Of a stretch of DNA of 64,000 bases, positions 16,010 through 22,914 are shown piece after piece. This DNA comes from Oscillospiraceae bacterium (lineage in GTDB: Bacteria; Bacillota; Clostridia; Oscillospirales; Ruminococcaceae). Numbering within the stretch: the stretch's first letter is position 1; each line of letters opens with the position of its first letter. The notes beneath the pieces were generated by a model. That model was not told where the DNA came from. It searched no databases and saw nothing but the letters and a program-made list of their open reading frames with translations. Both the position numbers and the translations under genes were made by a program. The stretch lies in assembly GCA_017518255.1 (NCBI GenBank), contig JAFWVK010000084.1, forward strand, positions 1-64,000. The letters are read 5' to 3'.

Positions 16010-16069
16010 ACTTTATGAAATTTTACGGCGGGTATCTGCTTTGCCGTCAGGAGGTAAGACGATTATTCT

Positions 16070-16699
16070 ATGGAAGACAGAGCACAAGTAATTGAAGCAA
16101 AGAAAAACAGCCGGATTTCAATCGGCATTATCCCCGGTCATTATGCGACCAACCACTCTCATGTCAATTATTATGTCGATATGACATCTATTAAAACCAG
16201 CATGAAAATGGCGAAAGAATCTGCAAATGAATTGGGACGTGAATTTGCAAATACCTATGTGGATACTGTCATCTGTCTGGAAGGAACCGAGATTCTCGGT
16301 GCGTTTCTGGCGGATGCACTCTCGCAGAGCGGAATCAATCAGGGAAAGGATATCAACCTTGTCACGCCTGAGCTGAATGCAGTGAATCAGATGATTTTCC
16401 GCGATAATACGCAGAAAAAAATCTGGGGCAAAAAGGTTCTGCTGCTCATCAGTTCCGCTTCGACCGGAAAGAGCATTAACCGTGCAATTGACTGTCTGCA
16501 ATATTACAGCGGCGAGCTTGTTGCAATCGGTGCAATTTTCTCTGCAATTGAACAGGTGAACGGAATCGAGGTAAAATCTCTGTTTTCCGATCAGGATTTG
16601 CCGCATTATGACAATTTCCTTGCAAATGAATGTCCGATGTGTAAAAACGGCATCAAAGTTGATGCATTGATTAACAGCTTCGGTTACTCCAAGCTTTAA
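16070..16699 (+). CDS. orotate-phosphoribosyltransferase-like protein with an altered PRPP loop
   Basis: The 209-residue protein has the plan of a type I phosphoribosyltransferase: GIIPGHYATNHSHVNYYVD at the N-terminus, TVICLEGTEILGAFLADAL in the middle, and KVLLLISSASTGKSINRAID where the PRPP-binding loop should be. The pair of acidic residues usual in that loop (as in DDVxTTG) is replaced by Ser-Ser. The C-terminus has a CPMCKNG motif and ends SFGYSKL. Only one in-frame ATG is possible because TAA lies four codons upstream, yet AGGAGG is 15 bases from it, unusually far. It is monocistronic. It may act as a regulator or use a different substrate rather than make OMP. Confidence 0.75.
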   Translation: MEDRAQVIEAKKNSRISIGIIPGHYATNHSHVNYYVDMTSIKTSMKMAKESANELGREFANTYVDTVICLEGTEILGAFLADALSQSGINQGKDINLVTPELNAVNQMIFRDNTQKKIWGKKVLLLISSASTGKSINRAIDCLQYYSGELVAIGAIFSAIEQVNGIEVKSLFSDQDLPHYDNFLANECPMCKNGIKVDALINSFGYSKL

Positions 16700-16709
16700 T
16701 GTGTTTACG

Positions 16710-16747
16710 CAGGCAGATACTTCACCGCGAAGTATCTGCCTGTTTTG
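16710..16747 (+). terminator. strong intrinsic terminator after the PRTase-like gene
   Basis: CAGGCAGATACTTC (16710-16723) pairs perfectly with GAAGTATCTGCCTG (16729-16742) around a 5-base loop, followed by TTTT. It separates this gene from the ABC-2 exporter genes. Confidence 0.9.
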
Positions 16748-16788
16748 CTCAGAATTTAAAACTGTCCGAATCTGAAAGTGAGGTTACA

Positions 16789-17790
16789 ATGTCTGCAATT
16801 ATTGAAATCAAAAATATTACAAAGGAATTCAAGGTTCTGAATCGCCGCGAGGGTCTGAAAGGCAGTCTGAAAGACCTTTTTTCCCGTGATTACAAGATCG
16901 TCCGGGCTGTGGACAATATCTCCATGACAATCGAGCAGGGGGAAATCGTCGGCTATCTCGGACCGAACGGTGCCGGAAAATCCACGACAATCAAAATGAT
17001 GACAGGCGTACTGGAGCCGACTTCGGGAGAAATACTGGTTGACGGGAATATCCCGTATCAGAACCGCACAAAAAATGCACAGAAAATCGGTGTTGTGTTC
17101 GGTCAGCGTTCACAGCTCTGGTGGGCACTGCCTCTTGTGGAATCGTTTAAGCTGCTCAGGGATATCTATCAGATTCCCGGCAAGGATTATGAGGAAATGC
17201 TTGCGCTTTACCGTTCGCTGGTCGATATTGAACCGCTGCTGCACAAGCCTGTCCGGCAGATGTCACTCGGTCAGCGCACGCTCAGCGATATTCTGGCGGC
17301 ATTTCTGCACAATCCGAAGATTGTCTTTCTTGATGAACCGACAATCGGTCTGGATGTCTCTATGAAAGCCAAAATCCGCACGCTGATTCATGCGCTCAAT
17401 CAGGAAAAGCATACGACTGTTATTCTGACGACGCACGATATGGGTGATGTGGATGCGCTCTGCCGCCGTATTGTCATCATCGACAAGGGAAAGATGCTGT
17501 ATGATAATGATATTGAGCATTTGAAGCGCTTTTTCGGTTCATACCGCACGCTGAAAATCCGTGTGGCGGGTGATCTTTCCGAACAGGCAGATAAGATTCA
17601 GAAAGAAGTTCCGGAATGTTCCGTTTCTGCCGATGAGGAATGGATTTCCGTTCTGGTGGACGAGGATAAAGCAGGTGTTATGGAGGTGCTCGGAAAATTG
17701 CAGAAAACGCACCGTATCCGTGACATGCAGCTGGAGGAAATTTCGACAGAAGAGGTTATCAAGAAAATATATGAGGAGGGCGTGAAATGA
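16789..17790 (+). CDS. ABC-2-type exporter ATP-binding protein
   Basis: ATPase of a three-gene ABC-2 exporter. In 333 residues: Walker A GPNGAGKST (about 64-72), signature MSLGQR, Walker B IVFLDEPTIGLD, H-loop in LTTHDMGDVDAL, and a C-terminal extension of about 100 residues. The insertion FKVLNRREGLKGSLKDLFSR before the first strand and the QRSQLWWALPL segment mark the subfamily that pairs with DUF990-type permeases. The start MSAIIEIKN at 16789 has GTGAGG upstream; the longer frame begins inside the preceding terminator. Its stop overlaps the next start (ATGA). Substrate unknown; relatives are annotated as exporters of uncharacterised compounds or daunorubicin-like drugs. Confidence 0.92.
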   Translation: MSAIIEIKNITKEFKVLNRREGLKGSLKDLFSRDYKIVRAVDNISMTIEQGEIVGYLGPNGAGKSTTIKMMTGVLEPTSGEILVDGNIPYQNRTKNAQKIGVVFGQRSQLWWALPLVESFKLLRDIYQIPGKDYEEMLALYRSLVDIEPLLHKPVRQMSLGQRTLSDILAAFLHNPKIVFLDEPTIGLDVSMKAKIRTLIHALNQEKHTTVILTTHDMGDVDALCRRIVIIDKGKMLYDNDIEHLKRFFGSYRTLKIRVAGDLSEQADKIQKEVPECSVSADEEWISVLVDEDKAGVMEVLGKLQKTHRIRDMQLEEISTEEVIKKIYEEGVK

Positions 17791-18590
17791 GGACTAAAAA
17801 ATATCTTACGCTCACCCGTGCGGGCATTCTTGAAGCATTGCAGTTCCGGCTGTCCTTTCTGGTAATGGTGATCGGAAATCTGCTTTATCTGATTGTTGTG
17901 TACTATCTCTGGAAAGCGATTTATGCCTCGGCAGGTACGGAGGTTGTAAACGGCATGACCTTTACCGATACTCTGATTTATCTGGTTCTTGCCACTGCTC
18001 TGTTTAATTTTATGGAGATGTATACGGTATGGGAGATCGGGCGGAACATTCAGTCCGGCAAGATTGTTCTTGATCTGCTGAAACCGATGGACTACCGGAA
18101 ATACCTGTTCTGGTCATATTCCGGCTCGTTTGTCACACAGTTTTTCCTGACCTTTCTGCCGACATTCATTGCCGTTTCCGTTGTGACGCACGGGGCGGTT
18201 CCGCTACGGATGAATCTGCTTTATTTCGTTATATCCGTTGTGATGGCGGTGTCAATCAATTACAGCATTGATTTTATCGTCGGTACAATTTGTCTGTATA
18301 CAGAGTCGATCTGGGGAATCAATATCATGAAGCAGGTCATTGTCCTCCTGCTTTCGGGTGCGACAATTCCGCTTGCATTTTTCCCCGAAACGCTGAAAAC
18401 CGTAATGTATTATCTGCCGTTTCAGTCGATTTATAATGCACCGCTTTCCATTTTGCTCAACGGGAATCCGCAGCCGCGGACTGTGCTTGTCACCCTCGGC
18501 ACACAGTTTGCATGGTGCATTGCGATGTTTGTTCTGAGCAAGCTGTTCTGGAAGGTATCGCTCCGGCAGATTACCGTGAACGGAGGTTGA
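17787..18590 (+). CDS. ABC-2-type exporter permease, first subunit
   Basis: Integral membrane protein of 267 residues with six predicted helices, DUF990-like (LQFRLSFLVMVIGNLLYLIV, then a conserved MYTVWEIGRNIQSGKIVLDLLKPMDY stretch). It begins in a 4-base ATGA overlap with the ATPase gene, so translation is coupled. The conserved segment around KPMDYRKY is typical of the family and lies on the cytoplasmic side. It probably forms a heterodimer with the product of the next gene. Confidence 0.88.
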   Translation: MRTKKYLTLTRAGILEALQFRLSFLVMVIGNLLYLIVVYYLWKAIYASAGTEVVNGMTFTDTLIYLVLATALFNFMEMYTVWEIGRNIQSGKIVLDLLKPMDYRKYLFWSYSGSFVTQFFLTFLPTFIAVSVVTHGAVPLRMNLLYFVISVVMAVSINYSIDFIVGTICLYTESIWGINIMKQVIVLLLSGATIPLAFFPETLKTVMYYLPFQSIYNAPLSILLNGNPQPRTVLVTLGTQFAWCIAMFVLSKLFWKVSLRQITVNGG

Positions 18591-18593
18591 GTT

Positions 18594-19397
18594 ATGAAAC
18601 GGAAAGGATTTCGTTTTTATTTCAAAATTTACTGTAAAATTCTTGCACAGGATCTCAAAAGCAAAATGAGTTACCGCGCGGATTTCATCATTTCGACGAT
18701 CGGTATGATTTTTACCAATATTTCAGGCTTTGTCAGCTTTTGGATTCTGTTTCGCAATTTTCCGCAGATTAAAGGCTGGGACTATTATGAAATGCTGTTT
18801 TTATACGGCTTTTCCCTGATTTCCATTACACCGGTGCAATGCTTCTTCGATAATAACTGGAGTCTGCGTCAGTACGTGTATTCCGGTGATTTTATCAAAT
18901 ACTGCTTCCGGCCGATCAATCTGTTTTTTTATTACCAGTCAGAGGTATTTGATGTCAAGGGGCTTGGGCAGCTTGCGTTCGGCATCGGGACGCTGGTTTA
19001 TGCCTGGATTAAGATCGGGCTCGGATTTACGCCGCTGATGCTGCTGAAAATTACCGTTTTTCTTCTGACGGCGTCGCTTATCATGATCGCCTTACAGAAC
19101 GCAGCAGCGGCGACCTGCTTCTGGATTCAGAACTCTTTTTATGTGCTGGATCTTGCTTACCGGTTCCGGGATTATGCGAAATATCCGATTACCATTTTCA
19201 GTCCGGTATTCCGCTTTGTCTTCACATTTGTGATGCCGATTGCATTTATTGCTTATTATCCGAGCCTGGTTGTGCTGCGTCCCGATACCGTTCCGGTTTT
19301 GTCATGGCTGTCTCCGCTGATCGGAATCGCCTTCTTTTATGTAAGCTACAGGATCTGGATGTTCGGCGCGATGAAATACAGCGGAACCGGTTCCTGA
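18594..19397 (+). CDS. ABC-2-type exporter permease, second subunit
   Basis: Second membrane subunit, 267 residues, same fold as its upstream neighbour (KIYCKILAQDLKSKMSYRADF, then YSGDFIKYCFRPINLFFYYQ in the place of the conserved cytoplasmic segment). Three bases separate it from the upstream stop, and GGAGG lies 7 bases before the ATG. Equal length and parallel motifs point to gene duplication followed by heterodimer formation with the preceding permease. It ends the exporter genes; the acylphosphatase gene follows after 25 bases and may be co-transcribed. Confidence 0.88.
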   Translation: MKRKGFRFYFKIYCKILAQDLKSKMSYRADFIISTIGMIFTNISGFVSFWILFRNFPQIKGWDYYEMLFLYGFSLISITPVQCFFDNNWSLRQYVYSGDFIKYCFRPINLFFYYQSEVFDVKGLGQLAFGIGTLVYAWIKIGLGFTPLMLLKITVFLLTASLIMIALQNAAAATCFWIQNSFYVLDLAYRFRDYAKYPITIFSPVFRFVFTFVMPIAFIAYYPSLVVLRPDTVPVLSWLSPLIGIAFFYVSYRIWMFGAMKYSGTGS

Positions 19398-19422
19398 GTG
19401 TTTCCGTACAGGAGTATCAGAT

Positions 19423-19695
19423 ATGGGGAAAATACGAAGACACTACATTTTTTCGGGAGATGTGCAGGGCGTCGGATTCCGTTACCGTGCGCTGCATACC
19501 GCGAGATATCTCGGAGTTACCGGCTGGGTCCGGAATCTTCCGGACGGTTCTGTTGAAATGGAAGCAGAGGGAACGGCGCAGGATCTGGAATCACTGATTC
19601 TGTCGCTGGAACAGAATGCGTGGGGCTATGTAAGTGAAATCCGCTCAAACGGAATACCGGTTCAGAACGACCGCGATTTTGAAATTTCTTTTTAA
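19423..19695 (+). CDS. acyP: acylphosphatase
   Basis: Hydrolyses acyl phosphates such as acetyl phosphate or carbamoyl phosphate to the carboxylate and phosphate. The 90-residue length is normal. The signature GDVQGVGFRYRALHTARYLG contains catalytic Arg20, and catalytic Asn38 is in GWVRNLPDGSVE. The fold ends DFEISF as in the family. AGGAG lies 8 bases upstream of the ATG. It follows the ABC-2 permease gene by 25 bases with no terminator visible, so it is likely the last gene of that transcript. Confidence 0.93.
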   Translation: MGKIRRHYIFSGDVQGVGFRYRALHTARYLGVTGWVRNLPDGSVEMEAEGTAQDLESLILSLEQNAWGYVSEIRSNGIPVQNDRDFEISF

Positions 19696-19709
19696 TCTTT
19701 CCGGTACGG

Positions 19710-19738
19710 TTGACTTATTTGCCTTAATATGGTACAAT
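19710..19738 (+). promoter_or_regulatory. promoter of the minimal SUF operon
   Basis: TTGACT (19710-19715), 17-base spacer ending TGG, TACAAT (19733-19738). The transcript would start near 19745, 67 bases before sufC. Confidence 0.7.
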
Positions 19739-19762
19739 AGGGCGTATTATAGTTGTTATGCA

Positions 19763-19777
19763 GGAAATAATATTTCC
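19763..19777. repeat. small palindrome in the SUF leader
   Basis: GGAAATA (19763-19769), one A, TATTTCC (19771-19777): a perfect 7-bp inverted repeat around a single base, about 18 bases inside the predicted transcript. A dimeric repressor could bind it; which one is unknown. Confidence 0.35.
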
Positions 19778-19811
19778 GAAATTATTGCATCACTGAAAGG
19801 AGCTGTTTCTT

Positions 19812-20540
19812 TTGCTTCAATTAAATTCCCTGTCTTTTGCAGCGGAATCGGACGGAAAAAGTGCGGAAATCATCCGGGATCTGACCTTGACACTGCCGGA
19901 TAATAAATTTATTGTGATTACCGGACCCAACGGCGGCGGAAAATCCACGCTGGCAAAGCTTATTGCCGGAATCGAAAAATGTACTGCCGGTCAGATTCTC
20001 TTTGACGGAACGGATATTACGAATCTTTCGATTACCGAGCGTGCCAGAATGGGCATCGGGTTTGCATTTCAGCAGCCGGTCAGATTCAAGGGGCTGACTG
20101 TGTTTGATCTGCTCCGGATTGCAGCCGGCAAGAATCTTTCTCTTTCGGAGGCTTGTGATTATCTCTCGGAAGTCGGACTTTGCGCAAAGGATTATATTCA
20201 CCGTGAAATCAATGCGTCTCTTTCCGGCGGTGAACTGAAGCGGATTGAAATTGCTTCTGTTCTGATCCGGGATGTGAAACTCGCGCTGTTTGATGAACCG
20301 GAGGCAGGAATAGACCTCTGGAGCTTCCAGAATCTGATCCGGATTTTCGAGAAAATGCAGAAATCAGACCGCAGCCGCACCATTCTCGTAATTTCGCATC
20401 AGGAACGGATTCTGAATATTGCGGACGAGATTATTGTAATTGCGGACGGCACGATTCAGAAGCAGGGTCCGAGAGACAGGATTCTTCCGGAGATCATCGG
20501 TACCAATTATGCGCAGGGCGTTTGCCAGAAAATGCTGTGA
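19812..20540 (+). CDS. sufC: SufC-type Fe-S cluster assembly ATPase
   Basis: ATPase that drives iron-sulfur cluster assembly on its SufB/D partner, encoded 12 bases downstream. In 242 residues: Walker A GPNGGGKST 38-46, the SufC-typical FAFQQPVRFKGLTV, signature LSGGELKR 137-144, Walker B LALFDEPEAGID 157-168, and H-loop SHQERIL. The segment RARMGIGFAFQQP and the EPEAGID motif separate SufC from transport ATPases. The start codon is TTG at 19812 with AAAGGAG 9 bases upstream; no ATG fits. No sufS, sufU or sufD gene is adjacent, so this is a two-gene system. Confidence 0.92.
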   Translation: MLQLNSLSFAAESDGKSAEIIRDLTLTLPDNKFIVITGPNGGGKSTLAKLIAGIEKCTAGQILFDGTDITNLSITERARMGIGFAFQQPVRFKGLTVFDLLRIAAGKNLSLSEACDYLSEVGLCAKDYIHREINASLSGGELKRIEIASVLIRDVKLALFDEPEAGIDLWSFQNLIRIFEKMQKSDRSRTILVISHQERILNIADEIIVIADGTIQKQGPRDRILPEIIGTNYAQGVCQKML

Positions 20541-20552
20541 GGAGGCGGAATT

Positions 20553-21479
20553 ATGAAGCAAATGGATGCTGTTCAGAAGCGTTTGCTCCGGGAGGTCGCC
20601 GATCTTCACGATATTCCGGAGGGCGCTTATAATCTGCGGGCTAACGGTGAATCCGTCGGCAGAAATACGACCGCTAATATTGATATCAAGACAAAAAAGG
20701 AGGGCTCCGGCATTGATATTACGATTAAGCCCGGAACGAAAAAGGAAAGTGTCCATATTCCGGTCGTGCTCAGTGAAAGCGGACTCAAAGAAACCGTCTA
20801 TAATGATTTCTTTATCGGTGAAGACAGTGATGTGCTGATTGTTGCAGGCTGCGGAATCGACAACTGCGGCAATCAGGATTCGCAGCACGACGGGATTCAT
20901 CGTTTCTATGTCGGAAAGGGCGCAAAGGTCCGTTATGTCGAAAAGCACTACGGTTCGGGAGAGGGGAGCGGAAAACGAATTCTCAACCCCGTTACGGAGG
21001 TTTACATGGAGGAAGGCTCCTCTATGGAAATGGAAATGGTTCAGATCAAGGGTGTCGATTCGACGCAGCGTACGACGCTTGCAGAGCTGAAAGGTGATGC
21101 AAAGCTGATTGTCCGCGAGCGCCTGATGACACACGGCTCTCAAAGTGCGGAAAGTGTATATAAAGTCAGTCTGAATGATGACGGTGCAAGTGCGGATGTT
21201 GTTTCGCGCAGCGTTGCGAGAGACAACAGCTTTCAGAAATTTGATGCCTGTATCGTCGGAAATGCCGCATGTTCCGGACATACCGAGTGTGATTCGATTA
21301 TCATGGATCAGGGCAGAATACTGGCTGTTCCGTCGCTTGAGGCAAACAGCATTGATGCGCAGCTTGTGCATGAAGCCGCAATCGGAAAAATTGCAGGGGA
21401 GCAGCTCGTGAAACTGATGTCTCTCGGTCTGACGGAAGCAGAAGCTGAAGAACAGATTATCAACGGGTTCCTGAAATAA
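20553..21479 (+). CDS. sufB: short SufB/SufD-type Fe-S scaffold protein
   Basis: Scaffold partner of SufC. At 308 residues it is much shorter than SufB (about 470) or SufD (about 420) of the classical system, lacking most of the N-terminal helical domain. The beta-helix core and the C-terminal family motif are present (HEAAIGKIAGEQLVKLMSLGL followed by TEAEAEEQIINGF). Cys and His candidates for cluster handling lie in GCGIDNCGNQDSQHDGIHRF and in NAACSGHTECD. GGAGG precedes the ATG. Such SufC plus single SufB/D pairs are known as minimal SUF-like systems in archaea and anaerobic bacteria; assignment to a named subtype needs a tree. Confidence 0.9.
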   Translation: MKQMDAVQKRLLREVADLHDIPEGAYNLRANGESVGRNTTANIDIKTKKEGSGIDITIKPGTKKESVHIPVVLSESGLKETVYNDFFIGEDSDVLIVAGCGIDNCGNQDSQHDGIHRFYVGKGAKVRYVEKHYGSGEGSGKRILNPVTEVYMEEGSSMEMEMVQIKGVDSTQRTTLAELKGDAKLIVRERLMTHGSQSAESVYKVSLNDDGASADVVSRSVARDNSFQKFDACIVGNAACSGHTECDSIIMDQGRILAVPSLEANSIDAQLVHEAAIGKIAGEQLVKLMSLGLTEAEAEEQIINGFLK

Positions 21480-21536
21480 TCAGGAGAGTTTTTGTCGAAA
21501 ATACGAATCAGTATATAAATCGTGCTGATGTCAAAA

Positions 21537-21610
21537 GAACAGCAGGTACTTCTTTTATGAGACCTGCTGTTCCTGTGTCCGGCTGTGTCTTAGTCAGGAA
21601 ACCGGACACA
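21537..21610 (+). repeat. two tandem hairpins between sufB and the nucleotidyltransferase gene
   Basis: GAACAGCAGGT (21537-21547) pairs with ACCTGCTGTTC (21562-21572); directly after it TGTGTCCGG (21574-21582) pairs with CCGGACACA (21602-21610). Both stems are perfect (11 and 9 bp). Neither is followed by a T-run. They may end the SUF transcript or act as a leader structure for the next gene, which starts at 21632. Confidence 0.5.
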
Positions 21611-21631
21611 GACAGAACGGGGTGATTTCTG

Positions 21632-22756
21632 ATGAATGAACAAGAATATATCAGATCCGCAATGCAGATGATATCGCTTGTCCGCTGTGCACTGGACGGC
21701 AGCAAACCTTCTCCGGAACTTCTGGAGCAGATTGATTCAGAGAAGCTGTTTCAGGTCTGTGAAGCACATATTCTGACTGCATGTGCCGCATATGCTCTGG
21801 AATCGGCGGGCGTGACTGATAAAAAATTCACAGAGGCAAAGAATAAAGCCATTCGGAAAAATATCATCATGGATACCGAACGGAAAAAAGTTCTGGAAAG
21901 ACTGGAGTCGGAAGGCATCTGGCATATGCCGCTGAAAGGTGCGGTCCTGCATGACTGGTATCCAAAGCTCGGTATGCGGCAGATGTCGGATAATGATATT
22001 CTCTTTGATCCGGCTGCCCGTGCGTCGGTCAGACAAATTATGCTTGACCTCGGCTTTACCTGTGAGCATTACGGTTATTCACATAATGATGACTATTTTA
22101 AGCCGCCTGTATGTAATTTTGAAATGCACCACGTTTTATTTACACAGTCACAGGAAGAAAACCTATCCGTCTATTATACCGGTATCAGGGAAAGACTGCG
22201 AAAAGCAGATAACCGCAGTTATGAATACTCTTTTTCGCCGGAGGATTTCTATATTTATCTGATTGCGCATGAATACAGGCATTTTTGCGGCGGCGGAACC
22301 GGTGTTCGTTCTTTGGCGGATACTTATGTTATTCTGCGAAAATACGAAAATCAGTTTGACTGGGACTATATCCGTGCGGAACTGGAAAAACTGAATTTGA
22401 GTGAATTTGAATCAAAGAACAGAACACTTGCTTTGAAGCTTTTTGCTGGTGACTCACTGTCTGCGGATGATTCAAAGCAGCTTCGTTACTACATTCTTTC
22501 CGGTACATACGGTACGCAGGAACACAAAGTCGGGAACAAACTGCGGGAATCAGGTCAGTCTAAATTTCACTATGCTGCAAAGCGTCTGTTTCCTGACAGA
22601 GGTTTTATCCGGGATAATTATCCGTTTTTCTATCGTCATAAGCTGCTGATTCCGCTGCTTTGGGTTTACCGTCCGGTTCACGGTCTGGTTACTGACCGTA
22701 AAAGACTGCTCTCCGAATTCCGTATTCTGCTGCGAAAAAAAAGAACGGACAAATAA
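21632..22756 (+). CDS. nucleotidyltransferase-family protein (PF14907 type)
   Basis: 374-residue protein of the uncharacterised nucleotidyltransferase family found in many gut Firmicutes, often near polysaccharide or peptide-modification genes. The diagnostic stretch is PLKGAVLHDWYPKLGMRQMS followed by DNDILFD (about 101-127), which supplies the acidic pair for metal and nucleotide binding. The C-terminal half contains HEYRHFCGGGTGVRSLADTY, also conserved in the family, and ends in a basic tail. GGGGTG lies about 7 bases upstream of the ATG. No partner gene is obvious: SUF genes lie upstream and an ABC transporter downstream. Confidence 0.75.
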   Translation: MNEQEYIRSAMQMISLVRCALDGSKPSPELLEQIDSEKLFQVCEAHILTACAAYALESAGVTDKKFTEAKNKAIRKNIIMDTERKKVLERLESEGIWHMPLKGAVLHDWYPKLGMRQMSDNDILFDPAARASVRQIMLDLGFTCEHYGYSHNDDYFKPPVCNFEMHHVLFTQSQEENLSVYYTGIRERLRKADNRSYEYSFSPEDFYIYLIAHEYRHFCGGGTGVRSLADTYVILRKYENQFDWDYIRAELEKLNLSEFESKNRTLALKLFAGDSLSADDSKQLRYYILSGTYGTQEHKVGNKLRESGQSKFHYAAKRLFPDRGFIRDNYPFFYRHKLLIPLLWVYRPVHGLVTDRKRLLSEFRILLRKKRTDK

Positions 22757-22854
22757 TGCTGAATTGACGGAATATACAAAAATGATAGTGTGAAAATGTG
22801 AAATTAGACGAAATCCCGAAATTGCTTTTTATTCACAAAACAGACACATAAGTA

Positions 22855-22863
22855 TGGTATACT
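22855..22863 (+). promoter_or_regulatory. extended -10 element before the fused ABC gene
   Basis: TGG followed by TATACT (22858-22863) without a good -35. The TTG start lies 52 bases downstream. Confidence 0.4.
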
Positions 22864-22914
22864 TCATTCATGTGTTTTTGCACTGTATTGCTGTACGGAA
22901 AGGTTGTGTTTTTT

